Shown piece by piece: positions 54,328 to 63,017 of a stretch of DNA of 64,000 bases. The translations under genes were made by a program, and so were the position numbers. Within the stretch, counting starts at the first letter, position 1. Each line of letters starts with the position of its first letter. This stretch comes from Dechloromonas sp. (GTDB lineage Bacteria; Pseudomonadota; Gammaproteobacteria; Burkholderiales; Rhodocyclaceae): the NCBI GenBank assembly GCA_016790815.1, contig JAEUOG010000010.1:1-64000 (forward strand), written 5' to 3'. The notes under the pieces are model-generated. The model saw nothing but the letters and a program-made list of their open reading frames with translations. It did no database searches and was not told the origin of the DNA.

Positions 54328-55056
54328 ATGGACATCCCACTCACCCACCTCGGGCTGAGTCTGGTCGCCGGCAGTTTGACGACGCTGTCGCCCTGCGTTT
54401 TCCCCATCCTGCCGCTCGTTCTCGGCGGCGCCGTGCAGGCCAACCGGCTGGCGCCGCTGGCCATGGGCGCCGGCATGGCCGTTTCGTTTGCACTGATTGG
54501 CATTTTCCTTGGGGCGCTTGGCCCGGCACTCGGCATCGATTCGGACAGCGTGCGGCTGTTCGGCGCCTGGATGCTCATCTCGTTCGGCCTTGTCATGCTG
54601 GTGCCAGTGCTTAACAGGCACTTCACGGAATGGATGCTGCCCATTGCTTCGAGCGCGAATGCCGCTTCGGCCAAGCTCGACGGCGGCTCTCTGGGAGGCG
54701 CCCTGCTCCTCGGTGGCGTGCTCGGTCTGGTCTGGAGTCCATGCTCCGGCCCGCTGCTCGCCTCGGCGCTTACGCTGGTCGCCAGCGAAGGTGGCGCGCT
54801 GCGCGGCGGCATTATTCTCGGCTTGTTCGGGATTGGCGCGGCAATTCCGCTGGTCGCCGTTGCCTACGCGTCGCGCAAGGGATTCAACGCGGCGCGCGGC
54901 TGGGTGTTGCAACGAATAGATGGCATCAAGAAAGGCTTCGGCGTGATCATCCTGCTCACCGGCATCGCCATTCTGTCCAGTGCCGACAAATGGCTGGAGG
55001 CACAGGTTGTCAATGTGCTGCCGGATGCCTGGGTAAAAGCAACAACATTGTTCTGA
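54328..55056 (+). CDS. CcdA/DsbD-type membrane electron transporter
   Basis: 242 residues, about six helices. Conserved cysteines sit in the paired motifs TLSPCVFPILPLVLGG and VWSPCSGPLLASALTL, as in CcdA and the DsbD membrane domain. It carries reducing equivalents from cytosolic thioredoxin to the periplasm. It is operonic with the thioredoxin gene upstream, a split version of DsbD. Convergent with the TonB-dependent receptor. Confidence 0.88.
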   Translation: MDIPLTHLGLSLVAGSLTTLSPCVFPILPLVLGGAVQANRLAPLAMGAGMAVSFALIGIFLGALGPALGIDSDSVRLFGAWMLISFGLVMLVPVLNRHFTEWMLPIASSANAASAKLDGGSLGGALLLGGVLGLVWSPCSGPLLASALTLVASEGGALRGGIILGLFGIGAAIPLVAVAYASRKGFNAARGWVLQRIDGIKKGFGVIILLTGIAILSSADKWLEAQVVNVLPDAWVKATTLF

Positions 55057-55068
55057 GACTGGATGCGT

Positions 55069-57120
55069 TCAAAAATCCAAGCGCAGGGTCAGCCACTGGC
55101 GGCGCTCAACTATCCGGTCGGCAGGATTGTTATAGGCCTTGTACTCGAAATGCGCACCGTTGGCGGACTGGACGATCCACGCCATTTCGCCACTCAGGCC
55201 AGCCCAGCGGAAGGGATAAGCCAGCCGGGTATCAATCCGGCGGTACTTCAAGGCCTCTGTATTGATCGACCACTTCATGTTGCTCTGCCAATAGCCGGCT
55301 GCCGAAAACTCCAGTCTGTATGGCAGCTTCTGGATCAGCAGCAGCGAAGTGGAGCGGTGCGGCGTGCCGTATTGGGAGAGGGCGTCGATATTGTTCCTCT
55401 TCGCGAAGTTGTTGCCGGGGTTCCACAAGGAATTCGAGGTATTTGCCAAGGCGGAGGGCATGAAGTCTGCATTGATGCCAATGAACATCTGGCTCAGAAC
55501 GATACGGGTTGGCGTGAAGGGCTGCCAGCGCCACTGGTACTCGACCCCGCGCATCCGGACGTCCTGGATGGCGGTCATCGCATCCGGAATCGCATTGTTC
55601 CCTTCATCGCGATCAATGACCAGCAGGCGGTTATAGACCTTTTCATGGAATAGCCGCACATCAAGGCTCATGCGCCAGTCGCGCCAATCGCCGAGATAGC
55701 CGATTTCCAAGGTATCCATGCGCTCGGAAGGCATATCCGGATCGCCCCGGAACTGGTATTTGGTGCCGTTGTACCAATCGCCCCGGTAGTCGACCGTACT
55801 ACCCGTCCGATACGCCCGAGAGGTGCCGAAACGCAGCGTATTCTCCGGATCAAGGTGGAAAGACAGGCTCAACCGGGGCGCAACGTTCGTCCCTGCAAAG
55901 CGGTCCGCTTCACCCGACAGGCCAAGGTTGCCAGTCAGCCAGCTCGAAGGCTTCCACTCGAGATTCCCAAATAGGCGTGCCACATCCCGGCTGACATCAC
56001 CCTGACCTGCCAACGTGGTTTGTGCCCGGACGGTGTCCTGACGCCAACTGCCTCCCCAGGCCAGGCGTGCTGTCTCGTGGAGACGGATGTTGTGCTGCAC
56101 CTCGACTTCATGGCGCGAGCCTTCGGCGCCCCACGGGTCATAGATGTAAGGCGTGGCGCTGGTCGAATTGACGTAGGCCTCCGTCCCCATGTCAACCGAA
56201 TAGGCATAGCGCAGCTGAAAATCCGAGTCGCTGGACAAGGCCCGGCGCCATTGAAACTGCAAAAAGCTGTTTGACTGCTCGAAGTCCCGGATCGGATTGC
56301 CGGGGTCACTCTGCCAGGTGGAGCCGAATACCTGAAGCCGCCCACGTTGCGTCACCGCATCCACGTGGCCGGCACTGACCTGCAGGCTGTCGCGCTCGGT
56401 CAGGGCAAAATCGGCCCTGAAATCAAACAGGCGGGAGAAGTATGAGTCAGTCCAGTCGTATCGATCACGCAATCCATCGTCATTTTGCTGGCGATAAGTA
56501 AAGCGAAAATCCCCCGCCTCTCCCAGTTTGCCGCCGTTGCGCAGCGAGTAATCGCGCACGTTCTGGTTGCCATAACTGGTCGAGACGGAAAATCCGCGCA
56601 CCACCGATGGATCCACCGTGATGATATTGATGACGCCGAGAAAGGCATTGGAGCCGTAGGAAACGGCATTCGTGCCGCGAACCACCTCGATGCGCTCGAT
56701 GTCCTCGATGGCAACCGGAATGAGCGCCCAGTTTGTTCCGTTGCGGAAGGCTGGTGAGTACATCGAGCGGCCATCGACCAACACCTGCAGGCGTGGCGAG
56801 AATTCTTCATCGGTCAGCCCGTGATAGGTTACACGTGCCGCTTCGGTCGTATTGGGATAGGTCTGGAAGCCTGGTACCAACCGGAAAACGTCATTCAGAT
56901 CGCGAATCGGCAGATTGCGGATCATGTCGCGATCAATGACAGTGACCGATGTTGGCGCATCGGCGAGGCGCTGTGGCAGGCGACTGACCGAGGCGACTAC
57001 CGGCAGGCTGGAGAAATAGGAATGCTCATCAGCCTGCGCGGAGCACGCCATCAGCAGGGCGCCTGCCAAGACGGGCCACAGGCGTTGCGATACGAAGCGA
57101 AAAGCTTTTTTCGTCACCAC
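55069..57120 (-). CDS. TonB-dependent outer-membrane receptor
   Basis: 683 residues. A signal peptide (WPVLAGALLMACSAQA) is followed by a plug domain (about 40-165) with SVTVIDRDMIRNLPIRDLNDVF and IERIEVVRGTNAVSYGSNAFLGVINI (in parts), then a 22-strand-type barrel ending in an aromatic residue (RLDF). A TonB-box-like stretch may be VVASVS near the mature N-terminus. The ligand is unknown; no siderophore or cobalamin genes or riboswitch are seen nearby. Spacing suggests it is monocistronic. Confidence 0.92.
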   Translation of the reverse strand: MVTKKAFRFVSQRLWPVLAGALLMACSAQADEHSYFSSLPVVASVSRLPQRLADAPTSVTVIDRDMIRNLPIRDLNDVFRLVPGFQTYPNTTEAARVTYHGLTDEEFSPRLQVLVDGRSMYSPAFRNGTNWALIPVAIEDIERIEVVRGTNAVSYGSNAFLGVINIITVDPSVVRGFSVSTSYGNQNVRDYSLRNGGKLGEAGDFRFTYRQQNDDGLRDRYDWTDSYFSRLFDFRADFALTERDSLQVSAGHVDAVTQRGRLQVFGSTWQSDPGNPIRDFEQSNSFLQFQWRRALSSDSDFQLRYAYSVDMGTEAYVNSTSATPYIYDPWGAEGSRHEVEVQHNIRLHETARLAWGGSWRQDTVRAQTTLAGQGDVSRDVARLFGNLEWKPSSWLTGNLGLSGEADRFAGTNVAPRLSLSFHLDPENTLRFGTSRAYRTGSTVDYRGDWYNGTKYQFRGDPDMPSERMDTLEIGYLGDWRDWRMSLDVRLFHEKVYNRLLVIDRDEGNNAIPDAMTAIQDVRMRGVEYQWRWQPFTPTRIVLSQMFIGINADFMPSALANTSNSLWNPGNNFAKRNNIDALSQYGTPHRSTSLLLIQKLPYRLEFSAAGYWQSNMKWSINTEALKYRRIDTRLAYPFRWAGLSGEMAWIVQSANGAHFEYKAYNNPADRIVERRQWLTLRLDF

Positions 57121-57218
57121 GTTCGACTAGAAACCGGGCTTAATCGGAGAGCCTCCCGGCAAGCGCCGCACAAGGAGAGTCAGGACCAATCCGGGAACTC
57201 ATCCCGGCTCCCCCAGCC

Positions 57219-58487
57219 TTATGCGGCCACCTTCTGATTGCGGATGTGAACATCGCGCTGCGGGAATGGTATGACAATACCTTTTTCTTTGAAGACCCGC
57301 CAGATGGCAAAATTGACATCTGACACGATGTTGCCCTTGCCTTCTTCCGGATCGTCTATCCAAAAGCCAAGTTCGAGGTTGATGCAGCTGTCGGCAAACT
57401 GCGTCAGGAAAACCCTGGGCGCCGGACTCGCCAGCACGCGCGGGTGGTCAACCGCGGCGTCAATCATCAGCCGGCAGGCGAGGTCGAGGTCGGTGTCGTA
57501 GGCGACGCCGATCGTCGTCGTCAGCCGCAGCTGGGTGTCGGAGTAGGTCTGGTTCTGCACCGTCGTACCGATCAGCGTCTCGTTGGGCACGATGTACTCG
57601 GTACCACCGGGGTGCTTGAGTACCGTGTAGCGCGTCGTGATCTGCGTGACTTCGCCGCTGTCGGTGCCGACCTGGACAATGTTGCCGATGCTGATCGAGC
57701 GGTCAAGCAGGATGATGAAGCCGGAAACGTAGTTGCTGGCGATCTTTTGCAGGCCAAAACCAAGGCCGACACCGAGCGCGCCTGTGAACACCGAGAGTGC
57801 GGTCATGTCGATTCCGACCAGCGCCAGGCTGGTCAGGATGGCGATCACGGTCAGGCCTGCCTTGGCGACGCGCACGCCAACAATGCGCAGGTTTGCGTCC
57901 AGCGTATGAACGCGCATCAGGCGCGCTTCGATGACGCCAGCGATCCACAGCGCGAAGACGACCGTCAGGAAGACGGTCGCGATACCGCGCAGCACGGTCC
58001 ACAAATCGACATGTTGCTTGCCGATATGGAACTGCACGCTTTCTAGCGCATCGATGACGTAGGGCGCCAGATCGGTAATGTAGAGTGCCAGCCAGCCCCA
58101 TACGATGGCCGCGATGATGCGTTCCCAGGCGGTCAGCCAGGTTGCCCGCGGGAACGCCTGGCGCAGCACGAAGATGACGCCGCGCACGAGTGCCATCGAG
58201 CCGAGCAGCGGCATGGCCAGCTTGAGCAGATTGACGTGAATGAGCGAGCCGAGTGTTGCAATGGCAATACCTGTCAGCAACATGCCGGTCAGCGGGAAAG
58301 CGAGGCGGGCGCTGGCATCGGACAAACGGCCCTCGCCTTCGGTGCGCTGTCCGCGCCACCAGTGGGCAATCAGGGCGGCCAGGCCGAGGCAGACGACCAG
58401 CGCCACAACTTGCCAGACAAAACCGGGATCGCGAAAATCGGCGACGAGGTCGTTGATCAGGCGCAGGGCCTGGCTTTTTTCGCTCAT
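57219..58487 (-). CDS. MscS-family mechanosensitive channel
   Basis: 422 residues. Several N-terminal helices, then the pore helix and Ala/Gly-rich segment FTGALGVGLGFGLQKIASNYVSG, and the beta domain starting DRSISIGNIVQVG. The C-terminal cytoplasmic vestibule ends with VIPFPQRDVHIRNQK, typical of MscS homologues. It releases solutes upon hypo-osmotic shock. Start overlaps the rsmB stop (ATGA), making it last in a six-gene minus-strand run. Confidence 0.92.
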   Translation of the reverse strand: MSEKSQALRLINDLVADFRDPGFVWQVVALVVCLGLAALIAHWWRGQRTEGEGRLSDASARLAFPLTGMLLTGIAIATLGSLIHVNLLKLAMPLLGSMALVRGVIFVLRQAFPRATWLTAWERIIAAIVWGWLALYITDLAPYVIDALESVQFHIGKQHVDLWTVLRGIATVFLTVVFALWIAGVIEARLMRVHTLDANLRIVGVRVAKAGLTVIAILTSLALVGIDMTALSVFTGALGVGLGFGLQKIASNYVSGFIILLDRSISIGNIVQVGTDSGEVTQITTRYTVLKHPGGTEYIVPNETLIGTTVQNQTYSDTQLRLTTTIGVAYDTDLDLACRLMIDAAVDHPRVLASPAPRVFLTQFADSCINLELGFWIDDPEEGKGNIVSDVNFAIWRVFKEKGIVIPFPQRDVHIRNQKVAA

Positions 58488-59746
58488 GCCTTCTTTTCCA
58501 GCGCCGCGGCGAAGAAGCCATCGGTGTTGTGCTGGTTGGGCAGCAGACGCAGCAGTTCACCGTCGAAGGCGATGCCTTGCTTGGCGAGAATGGCCGAGGC
58601 CGGGACCAGCGTGAAATCAGGACGTTTAGCCAGGAATGCCGTGACGATGTCGTCGTTTTCTGCGGTCAACAGGCTGCAGGTGGCATAAACCAGCCGGCCA
58701 CCGGGGCGGACCATGGTCGCCGCCGCTTCGAGAATCGACAATTGTTTGACCGTCAGCTCGGAGACCGAAGCTTCATCCTGACGCCATTTGAGGTCGGGAT
58801 TGCGACGGAGCGTGCCGAGACCGGAACAGGGCGCATCGACCAGCACGCGGTCGGCCTTGCCGGCCAGGCGCTTGATCTTCTGGTCGCGCTCGTGCTCGAT
58901 GCGGGCCGGATGGACGTTGGACAGGCCGGAACGGGCCAGCCGCGGCTTGAGATTGGCCAGGCGCTTGTCGGAGACATCGTAGGCGTAGAGGCGGCCGGTG
59001 TTGCGCATCAGGGCGCCGAGAAGCAGCGTCTTGCCGCCGGCACCGGCGCAGAAATCGACAACCATTTCGCCGCGTTTGGGTTCGAGCAGGAAGCCGAGCA
59101 ACTGGCTGCCTTCATCCTGGACCTCGACGGCGCCTTCGATGAACAGCGGGTGCTTGGCCAGCGCCGGCTTGTCGCGCAGGCGGACGGCGATGGGCGAGAG
59201 CGGGCCGGGCATGGCGGCGATGCCATCTTCAGCCAGCTTGACGAGCACGTCTTCGCGGTTGGCCTTCAGCGTATTGACGCGCAGATCGAGCGGCGCCGGC
59301 TGGTTAAGCGCGTGGGCCAGTGCCAGTGTTTCCTCGGCGCCAAACTGGGCTTGGAGACGGTTGTACAGCCAGTCCGGAAGATCGCAACGGACGGCTGGCG
59401 GAAAGTCTGCTTCCGGCATGGCCTTGGCGGCAGCCAGCCATTCTTCCTCGCTGGCCTTCAACACCGGGGCCAGTTCGCGCTGGCTCCAGCCGCGCGTTAC
59501 GGCCAAGGCTACAAGCAAGCGACGACGGTCGGAAAGCTTGCCGGCGCAACGCGCTTCCAGGCTGCGGCCGCGGCGCAACACGGCAAACACCGTCTCGGCA
59601 ACGAAGGCGCGATCAGCGTGACCGAGTTGGCGATTTTCACGGAAATAGCGCGAAACGACAGCGTCGGCCGGGTAATCGAACCGCAGCAGCAGGCCGAGAA
59701 CGGCTTCAGCGTGGGCAAACAGGGCGGGTGTGAAGCGGGCTTTCAT
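58484..59746 (-). CDS. rsmB: RsmB-family rRNA cytosine-C5 methyltransferase
   Basis: 420 residues. An N-terminal NusB-like/RNA-binding part leads to the SAM domain with VVDFCAGAGGKTLLLGALM, DAPCSGLGTLRRNPD (first Cys) and VYATCSLLTAEND (catalytic Cys). This matches the Sun/NOL1/NOP2 family. No fmt or def gene is adjacent, unlike in many bacteria, so RsmF-like specificity cannot be excluded. It overlaps neighbours on both sides by four bases. Confidence 0.9.
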   Translation of the reverse strand: MKARFTPALFAHAEAVLGLLLRFDYPADAVVSRYFRENRQLGHADRAFVAETVFAVLRRGRSLEARCAGKLSDRRRLLVALAVTRGWSQRELAPVLKASEEEWLAAAKAMPEADFPPAVRCDLPDWLYNRLQAQFGAEETLALAHALNQPAPLDLRVNTLKANREDVLVKLAEDGIAAMPGPLSPIAVRLRDKPALAKHPLFIEGAVEVQDEGSQLLGFLLEPKRGEMVVDFCAGAGGKTLLLGALMRNTGRLYAYDVSDKRLANLKPRLARSGLSNVHPARIEHERDQKIKRLAGKADRVLVDAPCSGLGTLRRNPDLKWRQDEASVSELTVKQLSILEAAATMVRPGGRLVYATCSLLTAENDDIVTAFLAKRPDFTLVPASAILAKQGIAFDGELLRLLPNQHNTDGFFAAALEKKA

Positions 59747-60717
59747 TTGGATCCAATCTCGGTGGCGACTTGCTCGAAGATGTCGCCTTTTTTATCGGTG
59801 TAGCGGATTTTAACCGGCAGGCGGTGGCGGTCGAGCGCGATCCAGATTTCAGTCACGGTATCACCCATGGCACGCAGATGCAGGGTGCGGAAACGGCCTG
59901 CCGGGATCTCGATTTCCTCTTCGCCCAGCGAGTCGAGGGCAAAGCGATCATATTTCTTGCCGGTGACGACACCCACCGTCGCGCCCGTATCAGGCTGGCG
60001 AAGGTAGGCGAGCTGATAGTTGAGCGACAGGATGTCCTGGGCACCCAGACTGACCGGCTGCGTAGCGCCGCTGCGCGACAAGCGGACTTCTGCGGTCGAC
60101 CAGTCGAAATCGGCATTTTCGTTGGCATCCTTGCCGTTCTTGCGCGTGCGGTACATCTCGGGTTGCAGGCCGCCGGCGACCAGCTTTCCGCTGCTTTCGT
60201 TCTCGAAGACGAGCGGCTTGATGAGCGCAGCCAGTCCGCTCGTCTTGGTCATGCCGCTCAGCCGGTAACGGCCATCCTCGGTGAACTCCCAGGTGTGTTC
60301 GGCGGTTCCGACTTGAAAGCCTTGCGTGCCGTAATAGATGGCGAAGCGCATGGTGCCTCTGGCTGGCAGCAGCGGTTTGGCAGCTTCCTGCGCTGGCGCC
60401 GCTGCGGTCGACGGCGAATCTGGGGCGATTTCGGAAGACTTGTTCTCGTTTGCCAGCGGGACGGTTTCGGCATTGGCCGAGGCCTGATCTGTTGCCAAGG
60501 GAACCGGCTTCGGCGGTTTCGGGCGTGGCTTGGCAAGCGGTTTGGCAAGCTGCTTGGGTTCCGCCGCTGGCGTTACAGCCGGTGGGGGCGGCTGCAACTC
60601 GGCGCGCAAGGTCACCGGCTCGTCAGCCCCGCCGAACAACTCGACATCGGTACCGAACAGCGCGGCGGCGTGAATGCCGAGCGAAGCGGCGAGTGCGATG
60701 GCAAAGGCGATCGGCAT
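59743..60717 (-). CDS. DUF3108 protein with membrane anchor
   Basis: 324 residues. One N-terminal hydrophobic segment (about 3-21), a Pro/Lys/Ala-rich linker (about 40-105) reminiscent of TonB proteins, and a C-terminal DUF3108 beta domain (about 120-320), with MRFAIYYGTQGFQVGTAEHTWEF (in parts) and ALDSLGEEEIEIPAGRF. Likely periplasmic, anchored in the inner membrane. Function unknown. Two exact copies of CTGCGGTCGAC (60090, 60400) fall inside. It is operonic with purN and rsmB. Confidence 0.85.
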   Translation of the reverse strand: MPIAFAIALAASLGIHAAALFGTDVELFGGADEPVTLRAELQPPPPAVTPAAEPKQLAKPLAKPRPKPPKPVPLATDQASANAETVPLANENKSSEIAPDSPSTAAAPAQEAAKPLLPARGTMRFAIYYGTQGFQVGTAEHTWEFTEDGRYRLSGMTKTSGLAALIKPLVFENESSGKLVAGGLQPEMYRTRKNGKDANENADFDWSTAEVRLSRSGATQPVSLGAQDILSLNYQLAYLRQPDTGATVGVVTGKKYDRFALDSLGEEEIEIPAGRFRTLHLRAMGDTVTEIWIALDRHRLPVKIRYTDKKGDIFEQVATEIGSK

Positions 60718-60724
60718 GATCGGC

Positions 60725-61372
60725 CTAGCGAATCTCGGGCGCGATCAGAACCGGTGGCTCGGCCTGATCGGCGGCCAGTCGGACACAGCCGTTTTCCAGC
60801 CGCAGCTTGCCTTCGACAAACCAGCGCACTGCCTGCGGGTAAACAATATGCTCCTGGCGCAAGACGCGAGCCGACAGGCTGGCCTCGTCGTCGCCATCGA
60901 GCACCGGCACGGCAGCCTGGATGATGACCGGGCCGTGATCCAGCGTCGGCGTGACGAAATGGACGGTGCAACCGTGGATGCGCACACCTTCTTCAAGCGC
61001 CCTCTGGTGGGTGTGCAGACCCGGGAAGGACGGCAGCAACGAGGGATGAATGTTGATCAGCCGCCCTTCGTAGTGACGGACAAAGCCGTCGGACAGGATG
61101 CGCATGAAGCCGGCAAGGACGACGAGGTCAGGCTGGAACTCATCGATGCATTGAGCCAACCTGGCGTCGAACGCCTCCCGCCCGGCAAAGGCCGTGTGGT
61201 TGATGAAGTGCGTCGTGATGCCTGATTTTGCGGCTGTCTCCAAGCCTTTGGCATCGACCCGGTTGCTGATCACGGCAACAATGTTGACGGGCAGCGTTCC
61301 GGCGTCGCGGGCGGCGATCAGCGCCTCCATGTTGCTGCCACGACCGGAAATCAGGATGACGATTCTCTTCAT
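60725..61372 (-). CDS. purN: Phosphoribosylglycinamide formyltransferase
   Basis: 215 residues. It uses 10-formyl-THF to formylate GAR in purine synthesis. Motifs: VILISGRGSNMEALI (phosphate loop), FINH-type THFINHTAF, LAGFMRIL, and the catalytic block INIHPSLLPSFPGLHTHQRAL with GCTVHFVTPTLDHGPVI. Length fits the family. It overlaps the upstream lipoprotein gene by four bases; purM is not adjacent in this window. Confidence 0.96.
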   Translation of the reverse strand: MKRIVILISGRGSNMEALIAARDAGTLPVNIVAVISNRVDAKGLETAAKSGITTHFINHTAFAGREAFDARLAQCIDEFQPDLVVLAGFMRILSDGFVRHYEGRLINIHPSLLPSFPGLHTHQRALEEGVRIHGCTVHFVTPTLDHGPVIIQAAVPVLDGDDEASLSARVLRQEHIVYPQAVRWFVEGKLRLENGCVRLAADQAEPPVLIAPEIR

Positions 61373-62073
61373 TTCAAAAAACTCACGGGTAAAAAGATGG
61401 CGCTGGCCACTGAATGGCTCAGCCGGGAAAAAGTGCGGCCATTGCGGTCGGCGACGACCTTGGCCATGAAATCGAGCAGGCCCATGACGCGGCCGAATTC
61501 GCGCTCGAACGAGAGGTTGCGGTTGGCCGGGTCGAGCTCGTTGGAGAGCAGGAACAACTCACCCGCCGCCGTGCGGTCGTGTCCAAGCTTCCAGATGGCG
61601 ACATCCATGTTGCGCGCGCTGTTGTAGAGCTTCATTTCGTTGAGGCTGTCGAGAATGTAGAACTCCTCCTTGTGCTCGAAGGCAGCATCGACCATGCCGA
61701 GCAAGCCGAACATCAGCGCCATGACACGGTCGCCGGAGTACGCCTCGTTGAAGGCCAGCGAAGCCACCGCGCCCTCGCGCAGCCCGGCAAACTCGGGCCA
61801 GTTGCGATACGTGCGCTGGCGCAGGCGGTCGACCGCAGCTTCGCGGCTCACCGCGCCCCCTTTCTTCCACTCCTTGGGGTTGCGCTTGTACAGCTTCTCT
61901 GCGATCAGCAGAAGGCCGTTGACCACCTCGGCGCGATTGGTGTCGGCGAAGCGGTCAACCTCGGATTTGAGCAGATACTTCGGGTCGACCGTGGATTCCG
62001 TCCGGCCCGCCTTGTCCATCTTCGTCGTGCAGGCCGCCAGCGTCAGGAACAGGATGACGGCCAGCCAGCGCAT
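61369..62073 (-). CDS. Hypothetical lipoprotein, 234 aa
   Basis: A lipobox LAACTTK (Cys16 or near) after a short hydrophobic leader marks a lipoprotein; the ATG at 62073 gives this start. The mature protein is helical, with KYLLKSEVDRFADTNRAEVV and RVMALMFGLLGMVDAAFEHK, and no recognised domain. It is coupled to dedA (ATGA) upstream and purN downstream. A copy of CTGCGGTCGAC is at 61828. I assign no function. Confidence 0.8.
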   Translation of the reverse strand: MRWLAVILFLTLAACTTKMDKAGRTESTVDPKYLLKSEVDRFADTNRAEVVNGLLLIAEKLYKRNPKEWKKGGAVSREAAVDRLRQRTYRNWPEFAGLREGAVASLAFNEAYSGDRVMALMFGLLGMVDAAFEHKEEFYILDSLNEMKLYNSARNMDVAIWKLGHDRTAAGELFLLSNELDPANRNLSFEREFGRVMGLLDFMAKVVADRNGRTFSRLSHSVASAIFLPVSFLK

Positions 62074-62714
62074 CAGGCTTCCTTGCTTTTCAGGTAGCCC
62101 CAACCGATGGGGATGAGCGAGGAAATGATGATGCCAACAATGATCACCGACAGATTTGCCTTGACCCAAGGCAGGTTACCCAGCCAGTAACCCGCAACGC
62201 ACAAGGAAACCACCCAGCCAACGGCGCCGACCAGATTGAACAGCGTGAAGCGCGCGTAAGTCATAGAGCCGATACCGGCGACAAAGGGGGCGAAGGTACG
62301 AAACAGCGGCAGGAAGCGCGAGATGATCAGCGTCTTGCCACCATGTTTTTCATAGAAGGCATGCGTCTTGATCAGGGCATCGCGATTGAAAAAGCGCGAG
62401 TTTTCCCACTGAAAAACCTTGGGCCCGAGGTAACGGCCGATTTGATAATTGACCGTATTGCCGAGCACCGCTGCCACAATCAGAACCGCCATCAGGGTAA
62501 AAAGATCCATGCCCCCTTCGCCAATGGCCGCCAGCGCACCAGCCACAAACAGCAGCGAATCGCCCGGCAGGAAGGGCGTCACGACAAAACCGGTCTCGGC
62601 AAAGACGATGAAGAACAGGATGCCGTAGATCCACAGCCCGTACTGCTGGACCATCACCGCGAGATGCTTGTCGAGGTGAAGAACGATATCGATGAATTGG
62701 GTCAGGAATTCCAT
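62073..62714 (-). CDS. DedA-family membrane protein
   Basis: 213 residues with about five helices. Family motifs: ETGFVVTPFLPGDSLLFVAG with the key Glu, GNTVNYQIGRYLGP and TLIISRFLPLFRTFAPFVAGIGSM with the conserved Arg pair. DedA proteins include scramblase-type lipid (undecaprenyl-phosphate) transporters; the substrate here is unknown. Family length places the start at 62714 although the frame is open much further upstream, antisense to mutL. It is the first gene of the minus-strand run. Confidence 0.9.
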   Translation of the reverse strand: MEFLTQFIDIVLHLDKHLAVMVQQYGLWIYGILFFIVFAETGFVVTPFLPGDSLLFVAGALAAIGEGGMDLFTLMAVLIVAAVLGNTVNYQIGRYLGPKVFQWENSRFFNRDALIKTHAFYEKHGGKTLIISRFLPLFRTFAPFVAGIGSMTYARFTLFNLVGAVGWVVSLCVAGYWLGNLPWVKANLSVIIVGIIISSLIPIGWGYLKSKEA

Positions 62715-63017
62715 GCGGGGCGCCAAGCTTAATTTGAGGCCGCATTTTACCTCAGGGTGAATCGCACCGGCTTTTCTAGACAATTTGTCGGCCGTCGAAA
62801 CACGGGTGTTCGTACTCCACCGGAGACACGCCGTTGACCAGAAAAGCAAGGTGAGAAAATAGCCCGGACCCATACCATCCAAATCGGTACGGGAACGGTT
62901 TCGCCAAGCCCCTCCCGCTGGAGGAAATGCGCCTGTTGCCGACGTGCACGCGAAGAACCGGGCAGACAAACCACTCGTGACCATGCCTCGACCGGGGCAA
63001 TCTGGGATAATCCCGGC
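62715..63017. other. dedA-mutL intergenic region with possible transposase remnant
   Basis: On the minus strand 62776-63000 encodes an open frame ending in FLVNGVSPVEYEHPCFDG, similar in style to the C-terminus of IS3-family transposases. No inverted repeats, start or catalytic residues are visible, so at most it is a decayed tail. The mutL promoter also lies here. Confidence 0.35.

Noticed and set aside
57121..57218. Cobalamin riboswitch or Fur box before the TonB-dependent receptor
   Set aside because: No B12-box or Fur-type AT-rich inverted repeat is visible in the 98-base leader.
58529..59803. 424-codon plus-strand open frame opposite rsmB
   Set aside because: Antisense shadow with low-complexity composition and no family motif; rsmB motifs are intact.
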